From: an uncultured Bacteroidota bacterium | Lineage (GTDB): Bacteria > Bacteroidota > Bacteroidia > Chitinophagales > Chitinophagaceae | Assembly (NCBI GenBank): GCA_903824725.1 | Contig: CAIJXU010000054.1 | Span: forward strand, 31,837-95,836 | Direction of reading: 5' to 3' | DNA: 64,000 nucleotides | Shown here: piece after piece, positions 54,341 through 63,779 of the stretch | Layout: each line of letters starts with the position of its first letter | Numbering within the stretch: the first letter of the stretch is position 1 | Notes under the pieces: generated by a model | Databases searched by the model: none | Told to the model about the DNA's origin: nothing | What the model saw: only the letters and a program-made list of their open reading frames with translations | Position numbers and translations under genes: made by a program

Positions 54341-55822
54341 TTATTTTTTGCAACGCAACATTCCGGACTTCGCTTTTTGGTCGATAGAATTTTTAAATGC
54401 GTGGTTTTTCATTCCTAGACAAATTGAGTAATAATCTAACGCTTCTTGGAAATTTTTATGGCTCTCGTATAATAAACCTAATTGAAGTGCTGCCCTTGAA
54501 GCAAAATATGCTGGTAAGTTAGCACCTTTAATAAGGGTTGATTTATAATACTTAATGGCTTGAGCTTCATCACCCATTAGATCGTGAATACGAGCTAATC
54601 GATAGGAGAATTCGGCCTTATCCGCTAGGGATTGAAAGTCTAAGGTCGTTTTATCTGATAATGTGCTAAGTGCTTGTTTTTGGAATCCCCCATCACTTAA
54701 AATACGTGCTTTAAGTAGTAATATATTTGGCCAAACCCCAGCAATTGCATTCTGGTAGGCTAACTTATCTGCATCGGTAATTTGTGAGCCATGTATAATC
54801 ACTTCATTACGAAATTCATTTGCCTGTTTCATATCATTTTGCAAATAAGCAATCCAACTTAATTTTTCATAAGCATCTTTAATATAAAAATTGCCTTTGA
54901 ACTTTTTTATAAACTCCAATAGCTCCTTTTGAGCCAAATCTAATTTCATTTGATTAAGATAGGCAAACCCTTTTTCATAATTCCAAAATGGAATATTTAG
55001 ATAGGCAGATGAAAATTCTAAGCCGTTGGCAATTTCAAGTGCTTTAGTTGATTGTTGATGATTTAAATATAAATTGGTTGCCATGTAGGCATGAATATGA
55101 TTTTTCTTAAAATCATAATTAGCATGCTCAATAAAATCAAATGTTTTTTTAGTATCTCCTTCAAAATTCATTATTAAATACGGATAAATAAGTAAAGCCT
55201 CATTTAAACAAATTTTAGAAAATTCATCTTTGCTATTGATATAACTCAAAACCAATTCATTCCCTTTCACAATATTTCCATTAAAACCAAGGAAATTTAA
55301 CATCCATTGATAATTAGCAGGAGCTGAGCCAATGATCGTAGTTAATACACCAAAATATAAATTATTCGGAGTGAACCTAGGATATAATTGTATATTTTCC
55401 TTAAAGTTAAAATAGGCTTTCCTAAACTCTAAGGCTGCATCCAAATTACGATCAAATCGAATGGCTGCAATCGCTTTGTGTAAATGTAATAATCCTAGAG
55501 AGTATAAATAAAAGGGTGAATTTTTTGGCCCCTTTTTTAGGACATCTATTCGCTTTTCAAATTGCGGATAAAATATTTTATAATCATTACTATTTTCATT
55601 GAAAAAAAGTTGATACAAGTCGGCATAGCTATCCAATACTGGATAAACTAAATTGTCTGAATTTATAGATTTTTCAATTGCAATTAACTTTCGAGCTTCA
55701 GGAATTTTTAAAGCTGTAATGGATTCGTAAATAGTCTGTACTTTGTCATTCCAATTGTATTGGGGTTGGCCCAATATCAAATTGGACCAGAATAAAAATA
55801 ATAGCACCGCTATTGACTTCAT
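54341..55822 (-). CDS. Exported tetratricopeptide-repeat protein
   Basis: 493 aa. Signal peptide 1-19 (LILGQ). Helical repeats run through the chain, including clear TPR-like pairs near the end (ARIHDLMGDEAQAIKYYKS, AALQLGLLYESHKNFQEALDYYSICL). It probably scaffolds proteins in the periplasm. It follows the HMA-TonB receptor by 45 bases on the same strand and so belongs to the downstream end of the cysteine-rich cluster. Its stop is 4 bases from that of the isoprenoid-synthase-like gene. Confidence 0.85.
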   Translation of the reverse strand: MKSIAVLLFLFWSNLILGQPQYNWNDKVQTIYESITALKIPEARKLIAIEKSINSDNLVYPVLDSYADLYQLFFNENSNDYKIFYPQFEKRIDVLKKGPKNSPFYLYSLGLLHLHKAIAAIRFDRNLDAALEFRKAYFNFKENIQLYPRFTPNNLYFGVLTTIIGSAPANYQWMLNFLGFNGNIVKGNELVLSYINSKDEFSKICLNEALLIYPYLIMNFEGDTKKTFDFIEHANYDFKKNHIHAYMATNLYLNHQQSTKALEIANGLEFSSAYLNIPFWNYEKGFAYLNQMKLDLAQKELLEFIKKFKGNFYIKDAYEKLSWIAYLQNDMKQANEFRNEVIIHGSQITDADKLAYQNAIAGVWPNILLLKARILSDGGFQKQALSTLSDKTTLDFQSLADKAEFSYRLARIHDLMGDEAQAIKYYKSTLIKGANLPAYFASRAALQLGLLYESHKNFQEALDYYSICLGMKNHAFKNSIDQKAKSGMLRCKK

Positions 55823-55867
55823 AAATGTAAAAATAATGGGATTAGTTAAGGATATTACTTAAAGCCA

Positions 55868-58426
55868 CTATTTTATTTTAAGTCTCCAGCCAAAATAAAG
55901 CATTCTTCCCGAAGTGGGGCCCCAAATCATCGAAGCATCAAAATAAGGGCTAAATGGATCAGCTGCAGCAACAATTAGATTTGATTGAAAATAATTGGTT
56001 AAATTTTCAGATCCTATATACACATCCATTGGATAATTTTTCCCAAAGGTTTTGGTGATTTGGGTATTCATCAAAACATAACTAGGTGAATAATTGGTCA
56101 ATTGATAAGCAATAGGGTTTTCAGAGGTATTGTTAATCCTTTTAGCACCATTATAAGTAATGGTATAATTAAATTTCCAGTCATTGTGTGTAGCATAGTC
56201 AAAACTTAAAAATGCACGATGCTTGGCGATATAAGGACGTTCGAGTAATTTTCCATTATAAGTTTGCATTACATCAAAATACCTATAGGCAATTTTAATC
56301 TCGAATTTCTTTAGAGGTATCATATTTAATTCGGCTTGAAAACTATTGGAATAGGATGCGCCTTTCAAATTAGAAAAAGTCACTTTGCGGGGATTTTCCA
56401 TATCCACCACTACTTGATTGACAAAATCATTTCTGAAATAATCTAGCCCAATCGTGGCATTATTGCCAAATAATAAAAATTTCTGATCAAGGCTTAGGCC
56501 TTTATTCCATGCAATTTCAGGTGATAACCCATATGCAAGCCCCACATTATTTGTATTTATTTCAAGCATCCTCGCACTCACTAAAACACTGTTGTTTTCA
56601 GCAAAAATATTTGAAGTTCTTTGACCCCTACCCGCGCTCATTCTTATAGCAGTTCCTTTGGTGGGTTCGTATCTGAGATTGACGCGTGGTGTTAAAAAGG
56701 AACCAAATATATTATTGTGATCGGCTCTTAAGCCAATAACAGCACCCCATTTTTCATTGGGGGTAAAAGTATATTCAAAAAAAGCACCAGGGACAATCTC
56801 TTTTCTATTATAAACATTCACTTTATAAAGTTCATTGTATTTATCATATTGAAAACTAATACCAGTTCGATATTTATGTATCGTTGAATTAAAAATTGAT
56901 TGATAAATTAAATTACCATAAAAGCTTTGTTGCTTAGCATTATAAATCGTTTGGCCGAAATAAGAATCTTGTTCGTGATTCACTGCATTTAATTGAAGGC
57001 CTATACTTTTATATTTTTGTTGAGGAAAAATATATCCAATCTTTCCAAATAACTCATAACGTTCTGAATTAATGCCTAAGCCATAATGTTGCGTTGATAG
57101 TTTATCATAAGCAGGATCAAATGCAATTTGACCGCCTACTTTTTTATCATTTAAAATTTTAAAACCAAACTGTGTTAAAAAACCTTTTGCATTATCATAT
57201 TTATATCGATTCACAATACTTAACTGGTTACCTGTAGGTATATCTCTAAAGCCATCCTTATTAAAATCAAGTTGTTTGTTGTTTAAAAAATCGTCGTGTA
57301 GCAACAAGCCAGTGGACCACTTTGTATTTAATTTGTGAGATAAATTTAAATTCAAATCTGTTTTTCCAAAGTCATTGATATAAACATTAGCTAATAATTT
57401 TTCGGCAGTTTCAGGTTTTTTTAGTTCTACATTAATTTGACCAGCAATACTTTCAAATCCATTAGCTACAGACCCTACTCCTTTCGTTAACTGAATACTT
57501 TCAATCCATGGGCCTGCAATTGAATTTAATCCTAATAAAGTGGCCAGTCCCCTAGGGCCAGGTAAATTTTCGATGGTTAATTGGGTATAATTACCACTTA
57601 ACCCTAACAACTGAATTTGCTTTGATCCGGTTACTGCATCATTGTAGGACACATCCACAGAGGGATTGGTTTCAAAGCTCTCACTTAAATTACAACAGGC
57701 CGCTTTTAGTAACTCGGTACCCGTCATGACTTGTGTTCGGATGGTATTTAAAAAAGGAATATAAGTCCCATTGGGTCTACTGAATACTGTTACCTCATTT
57801 AATTGATTTTTAGAAGCAAGTATTACTTTGAGTTGATTAGTATTATCTACAGTAATGGTATCTGATTTAAAACCAACATAGCTTACTATTAACTTTGTAT
57901 TGGTATTGTCATTGATAAGTGAAAACACTCCAAAGCTATCTGTAATGACACCAATGTTAGTGCCTGACCAATACACACTCGCATTTGACATAGGCTCAAA
58001 TTTGCCCATATTATTTTCTTGTAATACCACACCTTTAATAGTAGATGATGGTATGACATTGTCTGAATGTGAAATAGTAGAATCTAATTCGCGATAATGA
58101 CAGCATTCTGGCAAATCATTATAAATGATGGTCTTAGCCTTTTTATGGATTAAATCATGTCCTACCTCTACAATTTTATTTTCGATTTTGTCCATGGAAA
58201 TTTTAGTAACATCAAATTGAATACTCACCATTTTGTTATCCACATCCCAAATGGCTTTACTAATTCCTTTTATTTTTAAAGCCTCCTCAATTCTACTTTT
58301 ACATTGCTCGCAGGCACCAAACACTTTGAATGATGTATCAGTAAAATTAGATTTAGAAACTACCTGTGCATTTGATGTTAAACTTATAAGTAAACCTATA
58401 AGCAACGCGATATATTTGAAACTCAT
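55868..58426 (-). CDS. TonB-dependent receptor with N-terminal HMA (heavy-metal) domain
   Basis: 852 aa. Signal peptide 1-20; a heavy-metal-associated domain at about 28-95 (FKVFGACEQCKSRIEEAL, Cys39-x-x-Cys42, then VEVGHDL); an ECCH pair (Cys108-Cys109); a CarboxypepD_reg domain (about 128-205); a plug with an unusual Cys pair (LLKAACCNLSES, Cys244-Cys245) and ENLPGPRGLATLLGLN; then the barrel, ending in GRMLYFGWRLKIK. HMA domains bind Cu(I), Zn or related ions, so this is probably a metal or metallophore receptor with its own periplasmic metal-binding module. It is preceded by two cysteine-rich small proteins and followed by a TPR protein. Confidence 0.9.
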   Translation of the reverse strand: MSFKYIALLIGLLISLTSNAQVVSKSNFTDTSFKVFGACEQCKSRIEEALKIKGISKAIWDVDNKMVSIQFDVTKISMDKIENKIVEVGHDLIHKKAKTIIYNDLPECCHYRELDSTISHSDNVIPSSTIKGVVLQENNMGKFEPMSNASVYWSGTNIGVITDSFGVFSLINDNTNTKLIVSYVGFKSDTITVDNTNQLKVILASKNQLNEVTVFSRPNGTYIPFLNTIRTQVMTGTELLKAACCNLSESFETNPSVDVSYNDAVTGSKQIQLLGLSGNYTQLTIENLPGPRGLATLLGLNSIAGPWIESIQLTKGVGSVANGFESIAGQINVELKKPETAEKLLANVYINDFGKTDLNLNLSHKLNTKWSTGLLLHDDFLNNKQLDFNKDGFRDIPTGNQLSIVNRYKYDNAKGFLTQFGFKILNDKKVGGQIAFDPAYDKLSTQHYGLGINSERYELFGKIGYIFPQQKYKSIGLQLNAVNHEQDSYFGQTIYNAKQQSFYGNLIYQSIFNSTIHKYRTGISFQYDKYNELYKVNVYNRKEIVPGAFFEYTFTPNEKWGAVIGLRADHNNIFGSFLTPRVNLRYEPTKGTAIRMSAGRGQRTSNIFAENNSVLVSARMLEINTNNVGLAYGLSPEIAWNKGLSLDQKFLLFGNNATIGLDYFRNDFVNQVVVDMENPRKVTFSNLKGASYSNSFQAELNMIPLKKFEIKIAYRYFDVMQTYNGKLLERPYIAKHRAFLSFDYATHNDWKFNYTITYNGAKRINNTSENPIAYQLTNYSPSYVLMNTQITKTFGKNYPMDVYIGSENLTNYFQSNLIVAAADPFSPYFDASMIWGPTSGRMLYFGWRLKIK

Positions 58427-58505
58427 TTTTTATTATTTAAAATATAAAAAACAACTCCCAATTAATTGTAATGACAACTAATTAGGTGAAAAATAAAATG
58501 AGCAA

Positions 58506-58910
58506 CTAAATAAGGTAACTACAATGAGATATATAATTGGGGACACCGCAATACAGTGGCGGTGCGTGATAGCGAATAGTGATGCTATCAGATGGAGGAA
58601 AGGAAATTATTTTGAATTCATTATTTTCAAATGAAAATAAATTTACAAATTGATTATCTATTTTAATAGACGAGTTTGCTAATTTTTGATCGATCGTATT
58701 TTTAACTAGCTTATTACTATCATGGCAACAACCTTTTCCATTGGTTTTGCTTTTTTCCATCCCGCATTTGTCGCACTTAGATGAAACGTGATTTATTAAT
58801 GAAATACTTGAACCAGCTACTTTCCCCATGCAATAGTGCATGTTCACCATGACACCAGACGAAGTGATGATAAAAATAAAGGATAGTATATATAAAAATA
58901 ACCGTTTCAT
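58506..58910 (-). CDS. HYC_CC_PP family protein
   Basis: 134 aa with an N-terminal signal/anchor helix (LFLYILSFIFIITSSGVMVN). The three motifs that name the family are present: HYCMGK (about residue 25), KCDKCGMEK..GKGCCHDS (about 46-65), and HAPPLY (about 118). Cysteine spacing suggests metal binding. Start ATG 58910 follows an exact -7 box TACCTTTG; an in-frame TTG three codons earlier lies in that box and is excluded. It stands 79 bases upstream of the HMA-TonB receptor gene. Confidence 0.88.
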   Translation of the reverse strand: MKRLFLYILSFIFIITSSGVMVNMHYCMGKVAGSSISLINHVSSKCDKCGMEKSKTNGKGCCHDSNKLVKNTIDQKLANSSIKIDNQFVNLFSFENNEFKIISFPPSDSITIRYHAPPLYCGVPNYISHCSYLI

Positions 58911-58916
58911 TGAATA

Positions 58917-58924
58917 CAAAGGTA
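58917..58924 (-). promoter_or_regulatory. -7 box (TACCTTTG) directly before the HYC_CC_PP gene
   Basis: On the minus strand TACCTTTG matches the consensus exactly and ends 6 bases before ATG 58910, so the mRNA would be nearly leaderless. No clear -33 TTTG is seen at the expected distance. Confidence 0.4.
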
Positions 58925-58943
58925 AGTATAAAAACTAGATTGA

Positions 58944-59294
58944 CTACTTCGGATCGATCGGTTTTATCAATTCGAAATAAGTCACTAAAAATTTATCCCC
59001 TACGACCGAACCTTGGACTTTGGCTTTTTTGATGGCATTACAAAAGCCTTCTTTGTCATGCGCGTCACCATGGTCGTCAATATTGGTGCCTTCTACAAAA
59101 TAGGATTTCCCTTCATACTTTACAGCTAATACACAACCCTTTCCGTTCATTTTAAACATACAGGTACCGCAAGAAGCATCAAGCTCATATACTGGTTTGC
59201 TTTTGTCTAATACAAGTTTTTTCTTAGTACCGTCTTGTGCATATGAGCAAATAAACAATAGGGAGCTCAATAAGATTAAGGTTAATTTTTTCAT
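58944..59294 (-). CDS. Exported cysteine-containing protein, DUF6370-like
   Basis: 116 aa. Signal peptide 1-19 (CSYAQ). The mature part has DASCGTCMFKMNGKGCVLAV (Cys pair CxxC plus Cys), then FVEGTNIDDHGDAHDKEGFCNAI. The pattern of conserved Cys, His and Asp suggests a metal- or redox-binding periplasmic protein and fits the DUF6370 family as I remember it. Its ATG overlaps the stop of the upstream hydrolase gene by 4 bases (ATGA type), so the two are translationally coupled. Confidence 0.7.
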   Translation of the reverse strand: MKKLTLILLSSLLFICSYAQDGTKKKLVLDKSKPVYELDASCGTCMFKMNGKGCVLAVKYEGKSYFVEGTNIDDHGDAHDKEGFCNAIKKAKVQGSVVGDKFLVTYFELIKPIDPK

Positions 59295-60733
59295 ATTATA
59301 TTTTTAAGCCAATTAGATATATATTCAAGAACTACTGGTTCAATAGTGGTTTCTAGTTCTCCGTATTCATTAACACTACACTTTGTACACTTTTGAAATA
59401 GATGATTTAATCCATCAAATTTCATAATAGTTGCTTTTTTATTTCCTCCTTTTAAAAGAGAATTCTGAATACCTTTTAAATTTTGATCAGCAACACTTTG
59501 TATATCTGCTCCGCCATTAATGGCGAGTACAGGACATTTTACTTTTTGTAAAGTAGGTTGTGGATCATAATTTGCAAAATATTTCCACCATTTGGTAGAA
59601 AGTTGACCCACCATGGCTCCCACATACTTATCTATATCTGCTTCGGTGCTTATATTTGTTGTTGCCAAAACAAAATCTTTGTTAGTGGACTTAAACCATT
59701 GCGAGGTTAATTCCTTAGATTTTTCAATAGCCATTTTTTGATCAGTAGATTGAGTTACAAGCTTCATTAAATTCTTATATAAGGGGAGATAGGAATCTAT
59801 TTCATTTTGACCCACACCCACCGACTTAAGAACGGCTTCGTTTTGCAAGGCCATGAGTTCGGTAATTTTAATCCCTGGACCTGCCATTAAAATGATAAAT
59901 GCAACTGATTTATTACGAGACGCAACTAAAGGGGCAATGAGCCCACCTTCACTATGACCACATAATCCAATCTTATTGGTATCAATCATTGGCAAAGTCT
60001 TAGCATATCGGATGTGTTCCTCAACATCTTGTGCAAAATCTTCGGTGGTACTCTCTATAAAATTGCCAGTAGATTTATCGGTACCTCTATCATCAACTCT
60101 TAATACTGCGTATCCTTTTTTAGTTAAATCATCGGCAATAACAGCAAAAGGCTTGTGATTAAAAATTGTTTCATCTCTATCCTGTCTCCCGCTCCCTGTA
60201 ATTAAAATAACCAATGGGAATTTAGAAGGATTGGTTGGATAAGTAAGTGTAGCGCCATAAGTAAGCTTAGTCTTGGCGCCTTCATAAATGATATCTTTTG
60301 ACAAATAGCTAAAGGGCGGTTTAGGGGTTTGTGGCTTAGGTGCTGGTGGTTTAGATTCAATTATACTTGGATTCGAAGTTAAATAAGGCTCCATGTTTAA
60401 TTCAAAATCATGCCCAGCTTGTGTCCAAGTACCTTGAATTTTATTGGCTTCGGCGTTCATTTTACCAGAATAAGAAGCAGCGATGGCCTTGATTTCAATA
60501 TTTAATTGGCTATTCACTAAATCAGTCTTAGAGGAAACGATACCAATTGCTTTTTGTAAAGGCACATCCCAATTAGATGAATATGTTTTATCCTCATTTT
60601 GAATTAAATGTAATCGTAATTCAATTTTTTGTCCGCCGGCATTTAAAATACCCGACCATACAGAATTCAAAGATTGACTATAACTTAAATTAAGAAACAC
60701 TAATAAAATAAGGGAAAATATTATTTTTTTCAT
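59291..60733 (-). CDS. Exported alpha/beta hydrolase (serine esterase/aminopeptidase type)
   Basis: 480 aa. Signal peptide 1-19 (LNLSYS-Q). An N-terminal about 115-residue beta-rich domain (WSGILNAGGQKIELRLHL) precedes a Pro-rich linker (SKPPAPKPQTPKPP) and the hydrolase: ILITGSGRQDRDE (oxyanion region), nucleophile elbow GLCGHSEGGLIAPLV (GxSxG), and a catalytic-His region FDGLNHLFQKC. The order resembles S9/dienelactone-type periplasmic esterases. First gene of a minus-strand run into the cysteine-rich small proteins. Confidence 0.88.
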   Translation of the reverse strand: MKKIIFSLILLVFLNLSYSQSLNSVWSGILNAGGQKIELRLHLIQNEDKTYSSNWDVPLQKAIGIVSSKTDLVNSQLNIEIKAIAASYSGKMNAEANKIQGTWTQAGHDFELNMEPYLTSNPSIIESKPPAPKPQTPKPPFSYLSKDIIYEGAKTKLTYGATLTYPTNPSKFPLVILITGSGRQDRDETIFNHKPFAVIADDLTKKGYAVLRVDDRGTDKSTGNFIESTTEDFAQDVEEHIRYAKTLPMIDTNKIGLCGHSEGGLIAPLVASRNKSVAFIILMAGPGIKITELMALQNEAVLKSVGVGQNEIDSYLPLYKNLMKLVTQSTDQKMAIEKSKELTSQWFKSTNKDFVLATTNISTEADIDKYVGAMVGQLSTKWWKYFANYDPQPTLQKVKCPVLAINGGADIQSVADQNLKGIQNSLLKGGNKKATIMKFDGLNHLFQKCTKCSVNEYGELETTIEPVVLEYISNWLKNII

Positions 60734-60936
60734 GGAATAAATATAGTTAAATATTGATTCAGAAGGCTATTTCATGAATGATATATCCCATTATTATATG
60801 TAAAGCGATCGTTATCAATAAACTGATTAATATCATCTTTTAAAAAGGTTTTAGAGACACTATGATATCCATTTTGTAATTAAAAATAAATTGAAATAAA
60901 ATGGAATAAGTAATTTAATTTTAATAAAAATACATC

Positions 60937-62181
60937 ATGAGAAACGACATCCTCAATAATATAAATAACCCTCATGAACTTGAAAAATTATATAGAGGGA
61001 ACAAGTCCATTTTTAAAAAGGAATTTAATTTAGTTTACCCCGAACATAAGGAACATATAGGGTTGCAATATTGGAATGAACGACTCAATTATGAAAATGA
61101 AATAGTATACTTTGGCAATAGAAAGGAAATACAGTTTGTTATTATAATTGCGATACTAGCTGGTCTCATTGCTAATATTTCTAATATTAAAGGAATTAAT
61201 GTTGAACGATTTTTTTCAAGAAATGCCGCTTTTATTATTTTTCCTTTTTTAAGTAGTTACTTTATTTGGAAACAAAAAGTAGAATTTAAAAAAATACTAT
61301 TCCCGGCTTTAGCCATACTAGTATCAGTAGTCTATATTAATTTATTGCCGGATAGTAATAATAGCAATTCGATAATACTAGCCCTAATTCACTTGCCCTT
61401 GTTTTTATGGTCCTTACTAGGTTATGCATTTTTAGGAACTCATTTAAAGGATCATCAAAAGCGAATTGATTTTTTAAAATTCAATGGTGATTTAGTTATC
61501 ATGTGTGTTATCATGTATATATCAGGCATGTTATTCAGTGTCATCACATTTGGTTTATTTGAACTAATAGGACTTAAAATTGAACAATTCTATGTTCAAC
61601 ACATAGCTATATGGGGGATTGCTGCTATTCCTATTGTTGCAACTTACTTGATACAAGTCAACCCGCAATTAATTAATAAGGTATCACCCATTATTGCAAA
61701 AATATTTACACCATTGGTATTCTTAAATTTATTTATCTACTTGATTGCAGTTATCTATACAGGGAAATACCCTTATAATGACAGAAATTTACTTTTGGTT
61801 TTTAATGTGTTATTAATTGGAGTATTGGCATTAATATTATTTTCGGTTGCCGAAACAAGTAAAACTTCTAAAAGCAAATTTAGTTTGGTGTTATTATTTG
61901 GACTATCCATTTTAACCATCATTGTGAATAGTATTGCACTTTCTGCAATAACTTTTCGAATTATGGAATGGGGTATCACACCAAACAGAATAGCAGTACT
62001 AGGAGGAAACATACTCATATTTATAAACCTTGTATTGGTCTCATATAAACTATTGATGACCACAAAAGGTAAAGCTGGAGTAGAAGTAGTGGAATCAAGT
62101 ATCGCAACATTTTTGCCTATTTACGGAATATGGACAGCATTAGTTTGCTTTTTATTCCCAATACTATTTCACTTTAAGTAA
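60937..62181 (+). CDS. DUF4153 polytopic membrane protein
   Basis: 414 aa with a short cytoplasmic N-terminus (HELEKLYRGNKSIFKKEF) and about 10 hydrophobic helices. The DUF4153 signature is NSIALSAITFRIMEWGITPN followed by RIAVLGGNILIFINL (about residues 330-365). Function unknown. The last 13 bases overlap the end of the DUF3179 gene on the opposite strand. The preceding 203 bases (60734-60936) contain no gene or consensus promoter. Confidence 0.88.
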   Translation: MRNDILNNINNPHELEKLYRGNKSIFKKEFNLVYPEHKEHIGLQYWNERLNYENEIVYFGNRKEIQFVIIIAILAGLIANISNIKGINVERFFSRNAAFIIFPFLSSYFIWKQKVEFKKILFPALAILVSVVYINLLPDSNNSNSIILALIHLPLFLWSLLGYAFLGTHLKDHQKRIDFLKFNGDLVIMCVIMYISGMLFSVITFGLFELIGLKIEQFYVQHIAIWGIAAIPIVATYLIQVNPQLINKVSPIIAKIFTPLVFLNLFIYLIAVIYTGKYPYNDRNLLLVFNVLLIGVLALILFSVAETSKTSKSKFSLVLLFGLSILTIIVNSIALSAITFRIMEWGITPNRIAVLGGNILIFINLVLVSYKLLMTTKGKAGVEVVESSIATFLPIYGIWTALVCFLFPILFHFK

Positions 62182-63350
62182 CGGACCGTTTTGGGATGAA
62201 AAAACTCCCATGAATGTAAATATTCTTGGTAACTAGGAATTGTTTCCAAAACAGTACCCTTTAATTTTCCTTCTATACATACACCATCATAATTCCATAG
62301 CGAACCCGTGTTCATATCTTTTATTAAATCCCCATTTTTACTAAAATGAAGTGTCTCATTATTCAATTTACGACTATAGGTATGAAAGGAAGCACTGTCA
62401 TGCTCTATTAAAATAAGCAAAGAAAGATTCGGAATTGAATCTTGAATGATGCTTTCCTTTACAATTTGATTCCAATCATATTCCTTAGAAAAGGAGCCTT
62501 TTTGAATTCCTATGACCCAGGACTTATCTTTCCAAGAAGCAGTGTCTCTTTTGGTTAAACCGCTTTTGGAGTTACCTTTATCATAATTATCCATCCCTTT
62601 AAACTGTTCTTTAAATTTAGCATCAGGTTGTAAGACCAAAGTGTTGGGATGGCTTCTTACCCATGCAGTTAAGGCTACCTGTTCAGATTTGATTTCGGTA
62701 AGTTTATACCCTTTTAATGCGCCAGCAATACATTCGCCATTAGATTGTCTCCACCAGCTTTTTGTAGTTGCATCTTCAAACATAGCATTAAAATGGTCCA
62801 TACCAACTAATCTAAAAGTTTCAACTTTACCGTTAACAATAGGTGAATACACTCTTCCGGTTCGACACACGGTACAATAGGTCACCATCACCTGTTTGTT
62901 ATTTATGGTATCTCTTACTTGATGATGATAGCCAATCAATTGAATTGGATATGCTTTTGTAACTCCATCCATATCAACTCCAATAATTAATTTATTAGTT
63001 GGAATGTTGTTACTTGAAATATTTGAAAAACTGACGACGGTAGGTTGATAAAACATTTTGTCTGCTTCCATCTTAAATGTAAATACATAAAAAATAAGCG
63101 AATAAATAATTCCAAAAATTGAAAATAAAATAATGTGTTTCTTTAAACTATTTTTAAAAATATATATAATTGGATTTATAAGTAATAAAAATCCGACTAT
63201 GCGAATGATATGTTTATTTGACCCTAAAAAGTAAGCTAGGTCAATTGAATTTAAATTTTGACTACCTGGCATTGGCATAATTAAGTAAACCCTAAGGCAT
63301 TCAAAAACGATCAATAAACTAAGCACTAAATACAGAAGTGTTTTTTTCAT
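62169..63350 (-). CDS. DUF3179 membrane-anchored protein
   Basis: 393 aa. It begins with a signal-like helix and two further hydrophobic segments (IIRIVGFLLLINPIIYIF, IILFSIFGIIYSLIFYVF), then a large exported domain with the DUF3179 landmarks DGVTKAYPIQLIGYHHQVRD, MVTYCTVCRTGRVY (CxxC) and WWRQSNGECIAGALKG. Function unknown; the paired cysteines could bind a metal or haem or be redox active. It lies 24 bases after a small membrane protein gene on the same strand. Confidence 0.88.
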   Translation of the reverse strand: MKKTLLYLVLSLLIVFECLRVYLIMPMPGSQNLNSIDLAYFLGSNKHIIRIVGFLLLINPIIYIFKNSLKKHIILFSIFGIIYSLIFYVFTFKMEADKMFYQPTVVSFSNISSNNIPTNKLIIGVDMDGVTKAYPIQLIGYHHQVRDTINNKQVMVTYCTVCRTGRVYSPIVNGKVETFRLVGMDHFNAMFEDATTKSWWRQSNGECIAGALKGYKLTEIKSEQVALTAWVRSHPNTLVLQPDAKFKEQFKGMDNYDKGNSKSGLTKRDTASWKDKSWVIGIQKGSFSKEYDWNQIVKESIIQDSIPNLSLLILIEHDSASFHTYSRKLNNETLHFSKNGDLIKDMNTGSLWNYDGVCIEGKLKGTVLETIPSYQEYLHSWEFFHPKTVRYLK

Positions 63351-63374
63351 GTTTCTAAATTACACATAAATCAT

Positions 63375-63617
63375 TTATTTGTCATTTAAGCCTACGCCAA
63401 AACCAAACATTGCTGCGACCAATGCAAGGTGAATAATCATAACTGCCTTTTGCCAAGTCGGTCTGTCATTCCACTTTTGTTCTAGATTGAAAGGATCAAA
63501 TGCTAATCCTATACCCAGAGATGCTGCTGCTTGCATATAATCTTTAGAAAAAAATGCTTGAAATAGTCCTAAGAGTAAAAATCCAATGTAGAGGTACTTG
63601 CTGAAAGGTGCGTTCAT
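63375..63617 (-). CDS. Small membrane protein of unknown family
   Basis: 80 aa with two hydrophobic segments (YLYIGFLLLGLFQAFF and AVMIIHLALVAAMFGFGVGL) separated by a polar loop (DPFNLEQKWNDRPTWQK). I do not recognise the family. A full consensus promoter precedes it, supporting expression from ATG 63617. The DUF3179 gene follows and is probably cotranscribed. Confidence 0.7.
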   Translation of the reverse strand: MNAPFSKYLYIGFLLLGLFQAFFSKDYMQAAASLGIGLAFDPFNLEQKWNDRPTWQKAVMIIHLALVAAMFGFGVGLNDK

Positions 63618-63639
63618 TTTGAGTCTATTTGATTTAGAC

Positions 63640-63672
63640 CAAAATTAAAAATTCTTTTAGAAAAAAACAAAA
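63640..63672 (-). promoter_or_regulatory. Promoter of the small membrane protein / DUF3179 unit (TTTTG-N20-TAATTTTG)
   Basis: On the minus strand TTTTG at 63672-63668, a 20-base spacer and TAATTTTG at 63647-63640; both boxes match the Bacteroidota consensus. Expected leader about 16 nt before ATG 63617. The -33 element touches the left copy of the 13-base direct repeat. Confidence 0.6.
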
Positions 63673-63779
63673 GATGCAGCTACCCTAACTGATTGATAGA
63701 CAAAGAAAAAGTCCCGTCTCGATTGCTCGTGACGGGACTTGTCTTGTAGTGCTCCCCTTATTGACGAAAGATGCAGCTA
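63670..63779. repeat. 13-base direct repeat flanking a terminator
   Basis: AAAGATGCAGCTA occurs at 63670-63682 and again at 63767-63779, on either side of the terminator hairpin. It may be a duplication footprint. Confidence 0.5.
63706..63740 (-). terminator. Intrinsic terminator for a minus-strand transcript from the right
   Basis: AAGTCCCGTC (63709-63718) and GACGGGACTT (63731-63740) form a perfect 10-bp GC-rich stem with a 12-base loop; on the minus strand TTTC follows. It would end a transcript whose gene lies beyond 63.8 kb. Confidence 0.75.
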
